NCBI GenBank assembly: GCA_001510575.1 | Contig: LNGK01000005.1 | Span: 1,743,234 to 1,807,233, forward strand | Length of the DNA: 64,000 nucleotides | Reading direction: 5' to 3' | DNA from: Knoxdaviesia capensis | Taxonomy: Eukaryota > Ascomycota > Sordariomycetes > Microascales > Gondwanamycetaceae | Part shown: positions 1 to 11,069 of the stretch, in pieces | Numbering within the stretch: position 1 is the first letter of the stretch | Layout of the letters: the number at the start of each line of letters is the position of its first letter | The notes under the pieces: generated by a model | The model's input: the letters and a program-made list of their open reading frames with translations, nothing else | Told to the model about the DNA's origin: nothing | The model's database searches: none | Position numbers and translations under genes: made by a program

Positions 1-307
1 AGGGTCAATTCTTTTCCAGACTCCTAAACATTTTTCCTCCTTCTTACATCCTCAATTCTCGGCCTCCACTTCTCCTGTTTTTCTTTTTCTTTTTTTTCCC
101 CTGCAAAGCCCACCTCTTATCGCCAGTGTGTAACCCTATCTTCCTGTCCAGCTCAATTCCCCTCTTGTATTTCTCACATCTCTCTGTCTGGACAAGCTTA
201 CTACCGTTCTCTCTCGCTCCTCAATTCTTCGATCGCGTCGTGCTTCCCTCTCTTTCTACTCTGTAAAGAATCTTTGTTATCAAAGAGAGGTGCCACACCT
301 CACCATC
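1..307 (+). other. Upstream leader of the Zn2Cys6 gene
   Basis: This stretch is pyrimidine-rich (many tct/ctt runs), the usual look of a 5' untranslated leader in Eurotiales. It runs into the ATG at 308. No other gene is seen. Confidence 0.5.
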
Positions 308-3300
308 ATGTCGACTCCGTCTTCTGACGCCAGGTCTCCGGAGGACCATCTCCGCATTGTGCGGAAGAGAAATCGTGTCCCCCTCAGTTGCTATCCATGC
401 CGTATGAGAAAGTTAGTTTAGCTGGCGTCTTCCCTTCCTGCTCAGATGAGTGTTTTTCTTTGAATACAACGCGTGTTTCCGTTATTTCAAGAGCAAGCCA
501 ATATATACTAACCCATCATCACTCTCTAGACTGTAAGCGAGACAATGAGCCTCCATCTCTGATCCAAATCCCACGTTTTCGGATCCTTCCAGGATGCGCA
601 GCCTTATGGGTATTCGGCCAGTTGTTTGACGTACTGACTCCCCGTCTTTTTTTTTCTTCCTTTTTCGCAGCAAATGTGACCGTGGGCGGCCATGCAGCAA
701 CTGCCTCAAGCGTGAGGGCTCTGGCGCTGCTTCATGTTCATATGCAACTCCTGCATCGCGCAAGAAGTTGGGCTCAAATTCTCCCGATGAGATGCAGAAC
801 CGCATTGATCGACTGGAAAACCTGGTGTTGTCTCTTATGAACAGCGGAGCGCAGATCGAAGCATCTCCTGCTGCCTCAGATGATCCCTCCAGAAAACCCA
901 CCCGAAAATCGACTCTCCAAAGCCTTATTTCGGGATCCGCCGCCATTACCACCACTAGCCAACCCCACGATGATGAGGACGACGACGAAGGGATGGACGA
1001 TGCCGCCGAATCAGACAGCGACGAGAGTGTCAGGAATTCTCTGGGTATGCTAAAAGTCGATTCGGAGAAGGGCAAGTCGATGTATATTGGCCAGGAGCAC
1101 TGGCATGCTATTTTGGCCGATATATCTGAAGTCCGAACTTACTTTTCCAGCCACAAGAAAGACCTCGAGAACTCTCTCGAGAACGTCGCGAAATCTAAGC
1201 CGGCCCTTACTCGCGATGGCATCATGCTCCTTTACGGCGCCCCCCGAATAACCGAAGCCGAGTTGAGAGCCGAAATCCCTTCCAAGTCCCAAGTTGTGTC
1301 CCATTGCACCCGCTTCTTTAAGTCGATGGACTCGTCGCTGAACATCATCCACCGGCCAACATTTATGGATCAGCTCCGCCGGCACTTTGAAGATCCTTCC
1401 CATACCCCGCTAATGTGGATCGGCCTTCTCTACTCCGTCATGTGCTTGTCCGTGCTAAGCTGTCACAAGTCCAGTGATGAGCCGCCTGAACTCAAAGGCC
1501 GGAGTCTCGAGGTTGCTGCCGAATACCGAATGCGCACGGTTCAGTGCCTGGCCGTGGCCGACTACACCCGACCGGGCGAATACACCGTCGAAACCATTCT
1601 GATGTACTTGTTTGGGGAGTTCTCGACCCGGTGGGATGCTGAGGTTGGCATGTGGCTGGTCATGTCAATGGTGACGAGGTTGTGTTTCCGTATGGGCTAC
1701 CACCGAGATCCGAAATGGTTCCCATCTTTAACAGTCTACGAATCTGTGAGTTTCTGTCAATCCTCTCCTTGTTTGGGACTTCAGAACTCGTCAGAGGCAC
1801 ACACGCATAGAAAGAAAAAATAAAATAAAAATAAAAATAAAGAGAGAGAGAGAAAAGAGAGAGAGAGAGAGAGAGAGAGAGAAAACTAACACAAGACTTG
1901 AACCAAACATAGGAAATGCGCCGCAGAATATGGAGCGTTGTTCGGATGATGGATACGTTCCTCTCCCTGCAACTATCTCTTCCATCGATAGTCAAGGACG
2001 AAGACTGTGATACCGAGTTTCCTGGAAATATCCATGACGAAGACCTGAGTATCGATGCTGAATCCGCTCCCAAGCCTCGGCCAACTTCTGAAGTCACTTC
2101 GGTGTCGTATCTGCTCTGCAAGGCCAAACTCTGCCATGAACTTGCGAAGATCATCAAGGCAACGTCCGCTTTAGGGAAGCCGGTGCCATACGAAGAAATC
2201 CTTCGTATGGATGAACATCTCAAGGCCGTGTACGAGGACATCCCCGAAACTCTCCGACTCTCGGAAGCCAGAGGCAACAGTCGGACATCTGTTTTTGAAC
2301 CCCTCGCACTTATCGTCGGCCGCTACGGGTTGACCATCCTCTACCTGAAGATCGTCTGCCTCCTTCACCGGCAATATATGGCCAAGGCCCGTACCAACCC
2401 CCGTTACATACCGTCTCGTCGCCGTGCCATTGAAGCCGCCCATGCAGCTCTACGGTACCTTGCCCAGCTTGACGAAGAGTCCCGGCCCGGCAAGCAACTC
2501 TTCCCCATCAAGTGGTATGTCACCTCGATTGCTACCAAAGAGTTCATGTTGCCGGCCATGCTCATGATGGTGGAACTGCATCACGACAAGCCCCGGCCGA
2601 AGGATACGCCGGACTCAACGGGCAGATCATCCAATCCTGGAACATACTGGTCCGGAGCGTACCGTGCTCAATTGATCCAAAGTCTCGAGCAGACCCGGGA
2701 TATCTGGAAGCAACTTGCGGAGACGTCGCTCGAGGCTGTCAAGGCGTCGGTTGTTGCCGAGGTGATGTTGAACACCATCCTGGAAAACGAATACTCAAGC
2801 GGAACCCAGTCGACATCCCCGGAAAGCCTCTGTCTCGGCAGTGCCAGCACCAACTCTCTGTCTTTTGATTTGCAGACGCCGAGTTCGGAGACCTCTGCTC
2901 CCGCGAACACGGCTGGTCTCGCGCCGTTTTCGGCCCAGAGATCGATTGATCAGCGGCCAGGGCCGACACCTCTGGGAGAATTCTCCATGTCTTCCATGAG
3001 TGGCTCGTCCGGGTTGACTCCCGATATTCAGCTTGATCCCTTCAACTTTGGCCCGGTGTCGCCGCTCAGCATGTTTGCCAACATGAACAACACCAATCAG
3101 GCCGAGCTTGCAAATATTGATTGGGTAAGTGTCTCCACGTGGTTTTTCCTGGTTGTCTTCGAGGTTGAGGCGTAAGGCATCATCTAACCAAACTCTCTCT
3201 CCAGTATGCGTTCGAGAATCTTGCTCAGAGTGGCGCGGCGTGGGGAGGCGTGGATACTACCTTGCCTGTCTTTTCTGCGGGTGCCTCTTCAATGCCCCAA

Positions 3301-3441
3301 GCAGAACAGTCCCCAGAGCAGTCGCAACAACCACATCAAACAACAGCAACCGATGTTGTTGTCTGGGATGTTCCCGTCGACTCGTCAGATGGGAAAGCCT
3401 GTGTTGATACTACAGGACGGCTTACGAACGTATGGCCCTAG
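308..3441 (+). CDS. Zn2Cys6 fungal-specific transcription factor
   Basis: Exons read as 308-411, 530-532, 671-1745, 1913-3124 and 3205-3441, giving 876 residues with all phases consistent. The N-terminus carries a zinc binuclear cluster with cysteines 28, 31, 38, 44, 47 and 58 (CYPC, then RMRKLK, then CDRGRPCSNC), preceded by a basic RKRNR stretch. A heptad-like segment (residues about 75-95) may be a dimerisation coil. Residues about 240-480 look like the fungal_trans regulatory domain, including IIHRPTF, ETILMYLFGEFS and EMRRRIW. The C-terminal 250 residues are Ser/Thr/Pro/Gln-rich, as in activation regions. It should act in the nucleus as a sequence-specific DNA-binding regulator; targets are unknown. 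The start is the first in-frame ATG ahead of the zinc cluster. Intron 3 (1746-1912) holds a GA repeat. I do not recognise a named orthologue. Confidence 0.88.
530..532 (+). other. Inferred 3-nt microexon (ACT) inside the zinc cluster
   Basis: Intron 412-529 (gttagt donor, TACTAAC at 506-512, ctctctag acceptor) and intron 533-670 (gtaagc donor, TACTGAC at 632-638, ttcgcag acceptor) leave only ACT between them. Joining AA + ACT + CAAA gives Lys-Leu-Lys, which restores the CX6C spacing and basic residues of a Zn2Cys6 domain. Reading 412-670 as one intron gives CX5C and loses a lysine. Retaining intron 1 hits a TAG at 418-420. Confidence 0.75.
1842..1882 (+). repeat. GA-rich simple repeat in an intron
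   Basis: Nearly pure (GA)n with one short interruption lies within intron 1746-1912 of the Zn2Cys6 gene, just before the branch site aactaac at 1884-1890. It is preceded by an A-rich aaataaaa segment. Confidence 0.85.
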
Positions 3442-4531
3442 TCTATCTGACATGTTTTGGCCAGCGCATGCGAGAGAGTGGTGAGGATCCTGCCTGTGGG
3501 TCTGAAACTCTGGGGGGGTTTTTTTTCTGTTTTTTTTGCTTTTCTTTCGATGGCGATATGGGTATAACTCGATACGCGTCGCATCGACAATTGGTGGTTT
3601 TAGAAAGCTGCCGTCCCTATGGTATATCTAGGGGACCTGGCCTTGAGCTTGGTTATTTTTATTTTTTTTTGGGATGGACTTTCTTACTGCTTGCTTTTTG
3701 CTTAGATACCAACTAGGATAGAATGCTATGCGCAGTATAGGGTGGAAGATCTTCAGTTTTAGCTGGTGCCGCCAAGAACATCCCTCCCAACGGAGGGGAC
3801 GGGGCGGGACGAGCTTGGGACGACAAAGGTCTTTAAGTAGTTCGGATGAGAAAACTCTCCTTTCTGGAATTTAGTGTACAATATCAATGGAACCTGGTTT
3901 TTATGGGCTATTTTGTTTCCCGTTTTGGCAGCTGGAGTGTTTTTGTTGTTCCGCTCTCTCTTCGGGGCCTCCGGCGCGATCTCCGACCTGTCATCCTGAG
4001 GAGAACGAGGCAGCATACACAGAGAAGCAGAAGAACGCAAACTCGAACCCCCTATAACGATAAACATAGGCACGAAAGAGACACGTACAGAAACGCGCAA
4101 ACGAACATAGTCTTTCATTCAACAAGTACACAGAAAATAACAAAAAAAAGGTTAAGCACATAACAAAACAAGTACAGTATTGACAGGAACAAGATGAGTC
4201 CGCGCCCCAGTGCTTGAAGACCGGGGCTGAGAATACCCACACAAAACAGAGATAAACAGTGAAGACAAGAAGTGTACAGGCGAGAAGTGACGAGGCCAAG
4301 TCAAGGGTGACGACAGGCAAGACGAGCGCGTGGGTGAGTAGTGAGTGCGTGAAGGGGAGAGTTTAGGTAGAAAAGGGTGAGTAGAGAGAGAAAAGGAGAG
4401 AGAGAGAATGGAGAGGGGGTAGAGAGAGGAGTTCAAGCGGTTCTTGCGTTCATATGTAGTGATAATGCATAAGGTCTTTTTCTTCGGCCCGAGCCGTCCC
4501 CGGGGTCTTCGGTGTTCCGGCCGCCGCTTGT
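3442..4531. other. Convergent 3' region between the Zn2Cys6 gene and dnm1
   Basis: This interval is shared by the 3' ends of two convergent genes. It contains T-runs (about 3518-3545 and 3655-3670) and a GA-rich stretch (about 4375-4435) that is pyrimidine-rich on the dnm1 strand. Open frames here are short and lack coding character. Confidence 0.6.
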
Positions 4532-7141
4532 TTACAGCACCTCGCCGATAATCTTCGCGGCCTCGCGGTAGGTATCCAACAGCTTCTCGCACTTCTCGCG
4601 CTCCTTCTTGACGCCGTCGTCCTCGTACAACAGCTCCTCGAACAGCGTCTCCTTGTACAGCTCGCTGACCAGGCGGTTCTGCACCACCTCCTTGCAGTGG
4701 TTGACCAGCAGGTGCATCACCGCCTTGGGCACCTGGTCGGCAATCGACTCGCGCACAATGTTGAAGTACGATGAGATGAGCGCGCGGATCAGCTCGGTTT
4801 CCATGGCTTCGCGGTCGGTCAGCGCGGGTTCGTTGGCGGCGCCCTGTGTTGTGGAAGATAACAGTCAGTAAACAAACATGAATTTGGAAATGATTACATG
4901 GTAAGGGGTAGACATACAAACGGCGAGTCGGTCTTGTGCAGAGAAAGCTCGTCATCGCGGTGCCGGCGGTCATCTGGCCGGCGGATGCTCTGCGAGATGC
5001 TGGGCTCGGAGCTCTGGCTGACATGTCGCGGCGCGCCGCCAATGTTCTGACCGGGGAGGGAACCCGCTCCCGGGCCCATACCACCGGGCATCGCACCCTC
5101 CTTGCCGAAGAAGTAGGTGAGGAACGAGTCGCGCGCACCGCCCAGTCCCTGCGTGTTGTTGCTGCCCATGCTACCGAAGCGTGTGGGCGATGTCGAGCGG
5201 CCATCCAGCGCAGCCGAGAGCGCCGACGTGCCGTTCTCCCGGATTGCTGGCGACATGCTCCGGCCAACACCGCTGGCTGCTTTGGTTGCCAAGGCGTTGG
5301 CGGCGGAGCCCTTGCGGTGGTCTCCCATTACCGACACAGTGTCGTCTTCTTCAGCTCCGACCTCGACACCGTTGGTACCAAGCTCCTTCAACCGCCGGCG
5401 CTCGCGGCGGTCACGCTCGTCCTGGATGAGGCGCTTCCGGTCGCGTTCCTGCTTAGAGCTCACAACGTGGCTCATGGCGGCGGCGGCACCAAGGAAGTTC
5501 GGGTGGTTAGTGTTGATGTAGGCGCGCTGGATGGAAATCAGCGATTCGACATATGACGATGCCGGGCCGAGACGCTCGCGCAGAAGGTCGGACACCACTT
5601 CTATCAGCTTAGCCTGTAGTCGGGGGAATCGCGACAGCTCGGTCGAGCCGCAGGTGTGGCAGATCTTGATCAGCTCCTCGTAGACAAGCTCCACGCAGCG
5701 CTGGCTAGGAATCTCCAGAAGCTTAATCTGCGGCTTGACTAGCAGGTCAAAGGCCATTTCAGGGACGAACAAGCTGGGGCGAGGACCGGTCGAATTTCGG
5801 ATGGCGGTGCGGATGTCGAGAGCGGAGAGATTCGAGGTGGGGTCGATCGACTCCAGAGAGCTACCAAATACCGAGTTGAAGATGTAGTAGATGCGCGCAC
5901 CACCACACAGCTCCTTTGTCGAGATCTCGGTCGAGGTACCGTCAATCGAGGAGATAAACGAGGTCGCGAAGCGCGTCATAAGCTGCAGAATCAAAGAGCC
6001 ACGATGCTCCTTGCCACTGAAGTGCATGTCGCCGTAGCTGGCCAGCTCCTGCTGGGTCTGGCCCATCAATGTGTTCAGGCGAGCCTTGATATCAGGCAGA
6101 CGGTCGCGGATATGGGCCATCAGCGTGGAGTTGAGGGTACGCGCGAGGAACTGGGTGCCGCAGCGCGACGCAATGTTCCGGTAGGCCGGGTGGTGGCGGA
6201 AGAAGTCGGATTCGGCCTTGAGAGCCTCATCCATGGGCTTGTTTCCCTGAATGTCCTGTTGCGAGCGGTTGACAACACCGATGAAGCCGAGCTTGAGAGG
6301 GTACACACGTCCGGAAAGAATATCAAGGGCGTTGGTGCCATGGTCCATCAGGTCGACCTTGGTCAAGACGCCGATAGTTCTCCGGCCGAGGGGATCCACA
6401 TGGCGGGCGAGCTTAAGGGCTTCGGAGTTGACGATATCGACGTTGGCGGGGGAAACGGCCAGGATAATACTGTTGGGCTTGGCGATATACTCGGAAATCA
6501 AGTTGCGCGTCTGCTTCTCGATGTCGGTAGGTTGATCGCCAATCGGCACCTTGGTGAGACCAGGCAAATCAACGAGGGTCAGGTTGAGAACATAGGGAGA
6601 GTAGACTTTCAGGTTGATGGGCTGGCGATTGATGCCCTTGTTTGTTCCGGCGACGCGCGACGTCTCATTCTCGATCTCGCGCTTGACATCGGTGAAATCG
6701 GTGAAGCGGCGGTTGGGGATATGGTGAAACTCGGCCCACTCCGAACGGCGAGCAGCTCCGGCAGATCGGTACGGGTCTCGGGTGGGTTCGGGGTCATTTT
6801 CGTCTTCGGGGACGTTGATCAGCTGTAAGATAAGCGGGCGCCGGGTGACGATGCCGCTGCCCCGGGGAAGAAAGTCGCGGCCGACAATGTTTTCCAAAAC
6901 CGATGACTTTCCGGCTGATTGTGATCCAACAACGACCTATTCGACACAGGATGGAACGGAGAAGAAGTCAGCACGATCGCATTGATCACGTTCGGGGCCA
7001 TCCCACCATAGACACCGTCAGGCGCAGAGGGGATGAACGTACAATCTGGGGAAGATCAAGAGAGTCGCTGCCAATGGTATTAAACACCAGATCCTGCAAC
7101 TTGTTGACCGTGGCCAGCAGGTCGTCGCCGAGAGCAGCCAT
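4532..7141 (-). CDS. dnm1: Dynamin-related GTPase Dnm1/Drp1 (organelle fission)
   Basis: Exons on the minus strand are 7141-7043, 6936-4918 and 4843-4532, giving 809 residues. The GTPase domain has the P-loop GSQSAGKSS (residues 37-45), the RRPL segment near 65-68, DLPG at 156-159 and TKVD at 225-228. The middle/stalk region includes AIRNSTGPRPSLFVPE, which matches Dnm1/Drp1 rather than Vps1. A low-complexity basic and Ser/Gly-rich insert B follows, including DSFLTYFFGKEG, then a GTPase effector domain in the last 100 residues ending IIGEVL. Dnm1 assembles into spirals on the outer membrane of mitochondria and peroxisomes and divides them by GTP hydrolysis. The length is longer than Vps1 (about 700) and fits Dnm1. 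Both introns have canonical donors (gtacgt, gtatgt). Confidence 0.94.
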
Positions 7142-8937
7142 TGTGAAGAGATATGATGCGCTTCGAGATTAGGAAAGATATAGGTTGGAAGAAAAGAGGG
7201 AGGCAGGTTCGTAGTTTAAGGCACCAGTATCAGCACCATACACAGAAGAAAGAAGAAAGAAGGACGGCGCTTTTATCGGAATGCGAAAGGCCTCACGGGA
7301 TGGCAGATCGGAGCCGTAGATAAGATTAGCTGAAGTCGGTGATATCAGTGTTAGTCATCGCAGATCGTTTTGAAGCTATCACGAGAACAGATGGTCAAGA
7401 GACGGATGGAAATGAAAACACAAAAAGAGACAGGGCAAGAGAGAAAAGGCAATTATGTTCAGAAGTAAATCCCACAAGCAGTGCGACCCTATAAAAATCC
7501 GGAAGCCTAGCAGATGACGAGGCCGTGTTAGGCCAAACAGGGACACTTGCACACACTTACTTAACAGCCACCGAGAACCGGGAAATAATCAACAAGTAAT
7601 GAAGCCGACGACAACGAAAAGTACGATGAATTGAATATAAATATGGTCCAAGATGCAGCGATCCAGCTTAAGGGGAGAAGAAAAAACACGGTCCGAGGGG
7701 ATGTTTTTGGCGGTTCGGACGATAAAAACCGAGGTTCAAGCTCCGAACGGGGTTTTTTTTTTTGGCAACGAGAATAATAGCCAGGAGAGAAGACAACAAC
7801 AGATGACGGAAACGCGCAAAAAGCACTAGAATTGAGACTTTCGACGTGCTTTATGTGTCACTTAGGACCAGCCAAAAAAGAAAGGAGACAACGAGGCTGG
7901 AGATAATTGAAGCAATCGGTGATGATCGAAGAAAAGAGAAGAAAAAATTCGAGGGCCTTTTTTTTCTTTTTTTCGTCCTTCCTTGCGTTGGTTGCCCTTT
8001 CCTCAAAACTTCTCGATTGTCGTCGCCTTGTCGCCTTGTCGCCAAAACTATGCAAACGCGCGGGAAAAAACACACAGCAACAGCTGGACCCCCATAAACG
8101 CATTTCCGGGGGGCCAAAACTATGTGGTCTCGGCACGATGCTAAAACATGTGAGGACGTGAGTAAATATTTTGGTTGCGTTGTGGGGGAGGGGACTGAAA
8201 AGAGCTTGGGTCAGAAGTGTATATGCGCTTTCCGGAGGGTCCTCACTACGTACTGTGCATGAAATGTGCCTGCGCACGGTCTGAATGCCCACTGTTCAGC
8301 TTCCCTGGGTAGGCGACTTTTTTCGGGCATCTGCGCGTGAGCTTGGTAAATTAGGGCGCTGTGACGCCTGACAGCTTCATCAATACAAGGCAAATCTGAC
8401 AGCGCATTGGCCAGCCAGAGCCGCGTTGGCGCGCACTGTGTGTATTCCAGTCGGTGATTGGCTGGATCTGGGAGTCAGCATTCTGTCAACCCCGTTAGAG
8501 TGTCGTACCTGCTAGAACGATAGTCCCGTTACATGAATATGCGAATTTGATCGGGCTTCGTTAAGTGAATATGGCACGACACTGAGATCTGAAGCTTAAG
8601 AAAACGCACCAGAGTTCACGATTCATCAGGAAAAGTCGACGGTCTTGTATCCTTCATCACGAATCTCGGTTGCAATAGCTATCACACCCTCCCGCTGTCT
8701 GCATTCTTACTTTCCCCTTTCGAGTGGGACCTCCAGCCTTCGTTCGCTCACCGCCGTTCTTCGCAGTTGACCGCCTTTGAAGCAGAAAGCAGCAGGCCAC
8801 TTCCGGCGCCGTCCCGGTTTTCGCTGTGCGACGACACAACCCAGACTGCCTTGCTTCAACCTGCACAGCTCATCACTGACGTGTACAGACGGTGGGTAAC
8901 CGTGTCCCCGGGTGTTTCCTGCACACCCTCCTCAGCC
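7142..8937. promoter_or_regulatory. Divergent promoter region, dnm1 / cox19
   Basis: A 1.8-kb intergenic region between two divergently transcribed genes. On the dnm1 side (7142-7850) it is purine-rich on the plus strand, as expected for a minus-strand leader. Two inverted CCAAT boxes (ATTGG) lie at 8406-8410 and 8457-8461, about 50 bp apart. CCAAT boxes are bound by the HAP/AnCF complex, which controls many respiratory genes; a role in cox19 control is inference. No gene is seen here. Confidence 0.5.
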
Positions 8938-9526
8938 ATGAGTTCCTTTGGCGGACCCGGCAGCAAGCCGTTAACCAAGCCAACGCCGTAAGAGAGACCG
9001 TCACTCCGCAATCGCTTGAGAAAGGCCAAACGGTTAACCAAGAAAATGTGCTCCCACTCAGGCCTCAGCGAGGCAGCTTTCCGCTCGACCATGATGGCGA
9101 GTGCAAGCATGTCATGCAGAACTATCTAAAGTGCATGAAGAAGGTCCGCGGAGTCAACGACACAGATTGTCGGGACCTGGCAAAGTCCTATCTGGCATGC
9201 CGAATGGACAGGTAGGGTGTTTTCTTTTTTTTCTCCTTTCGTTTGCGTGCTGTCGTTTGCCATGGTCGCACTGAGACATCAAGCGATGCGTTATTCGCTG
9301 TTTGTCTGCCGCATGTGGGAGCTGTGGATATCATATGCGGCCACCTGCAAGTCTGGCTAACATCTCCCGACGGGGGCGTTTTTCGGCATCTAGAAATCTC
9401 ATGGCCCGGGACAGCTTTGAAAACCTAGGCTTCCAAACCAACGCTCAGTTGGCGCCGGCATCACAACCGGGAGCACCGTCACCAGCCGGAAAAGACTCGA
9501 TTCCGACATTGCCGTCAAGTCGGTGA
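8938..9526 (+). CDS. cox19: Cytochrome c oxidase assembly protein Cox19
   Basis: Exons 8938-8987, 9062-9211 and 9394-9526 encode 110 residues. The protein has the family signature RGSFPLDHDGEC and a twin CX9C fold: CKHVMQNYLKC followed by CRDLAKSYLAC, then CRMDR joined across an intron to NLMARDSFENLGF. Cox19 is a soluble protein of the mitochondrial intermembrane space, imported and oxidised by the Mia40 relay and needed for copper delivery to cytochrome c oxidase. Without the second intron the frame would stop at once after CRMDR (TAG), and the conserved NLM...FENLGF tail supports splicing. The reading frame stays open upstream of the ATG, but the Cox19-like start MSSFGGPG is preferred. The C-terminal 25 residues are poorly conserved in character. 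Confidence 0.9.
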
Positions 9527-11069
9527 GACGACATGGCGTGGGTATCACAGTATCAGGAATCAGAACCGGGTCTGCTGATGGAGAGTCAACAACTGGAGAG
9601 ACGGCTCCAGCATATCTCTCGGGTGAAACCCCCATGCCTCCACAGCCTGTGAACGACGAGACGTCTGCGTGTATGAAACGGGGGTTTTTGTGTGGTCTGA
9701 CCACCTGGGCCCAAGTGTAAGAGTAGCCGAAGCGCAGAAGAAGAACTTGGGATAGAATTCATGGCAATTTGTTCAGTTAGTTGCGTAAATTGCGTTCCAA
9801 AAGAAATAATGATACTTTCAGCACTTTCACATATCGCGTATCTGCAATTATCGCGTCGGATTTCAACATCGCATCGTTGCCGCAATGGATGTGATATAGC
9901 ATTGAAAGGCAAGCGTCGTATCCAGAATGACCGCCAATATGCAGTTTAACGTCACCGTCTCGCTTGAGCGTCAGACACAAAACGCACAGAAAGCAAAACC
10001 GGCAAGCCCTGGTCGTCAGGCTGCACCTTCCTGCAACCACTTTTAGGGAGATTTATGCATGTAACGCGCGTTGTCGTGCCAACGCGCCTAGAACACCAGC
10101 CAAAAAAAAGTTGGGTTACATAACAATATCGCACATGTATAAAAACGAACGAACCTGAAAGTCTACAGGGAATATTTTTTGGGGAGATATTGCGTCTCCA
10201 CAGCAAATCCTTGACCTGGCCTTCAGTATATATTTTCATTCCTTTTTTGCTACGCCGATCACTTGTTTATCCGTTCTCTCTCTTTTTCGTTTCGGTTCGT
10301 TTCTTTTACGCATTCACTCACGACTTCGTTCTTTTCGTCATCTGTTATTGTCGTGTCCCTTGCTTCCATCAGCGCCGTCTCTACTGTATCGCTCTCCCTG
10401 CGTCTCTTTGTCTCGTCTCTACTCCAATATCCTCTACCGACCACATCCTTACTCCTATATCATATTACACCACGGCGAGAGTTGGTTTGTGCCCGATCAA
10501 CAACAAAGCACTTCTCACACTCCCGCTTAGACCTGAGTTGATTCGTCTCTGTTCGCGCCGCTGTGCTCCTTGGTCTGAGCGCGCGTCTGTTTGGCTGCTG
10601 TGGTTTCCTGGGCAAGGTAAGTAAAGTGTGTGTTGAGTGGCTTTCAAGCCCAAGTCCCCCAAACAACCTGCATACAGTCATCAGTCATACTCTTTCTCTC
10701 CTTTGTTTATCTTCCCATTTGCCCCCAACTGCTTCTTCCTCTCCTCTCCTCCCGTGAATCTTCGGGTTCTGCATCCTACCCTTCCTATGTCGATCTTTAG
10801 GTTCTTTTCCTTCTTCTAACTGCTTCTGTTATTACCACTCTCGCTTCATAGTCTCTTGCGTCGATCGTCTGTGTTCTTGTCACCGAGTCACTCTTTCATG
10901 CCTGAACTCGGTGTTTCCTCTACTTATCGCACACGTCCAGCCAGCTTCATGCTCATAACCAACCTTCTATCCTATCCTTAACATTTTTTACCACTCTCTC
11001 CTCTCATTACTCCTCCTACTCCTCTACAGCACCTGTCCATACCACTCACCTTTCCCAGTCTCCTTCACC
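9527..11069. other. Intergenic region and leader of the LIM gene
   Basis: About 1.5 kb without a supported gene. From about 10190 onward the plus strand is strongly pyrimidine-rich (tctctctttttcgtttcgg and similar), which suggests a long 5' leader for the LIM gene; short open frames there are rich in Ser/Leu/Phe as expected from CT bias. A gtaagt at 10617-10622 could be a leader intron donor. Confidence 0.5.

Noticed and set aside
4375..4440. GA-rich tract downstream of dnm1
   Set aside because: It is a simple purine tract in a 3' flank, not a distinct element.
6004..6828. A 274-codon frame on the plus strand
   Set aside because: It lies fully antisense to the conserved GTPase domain of Dnm1; its residues are the mirror of that coding region.
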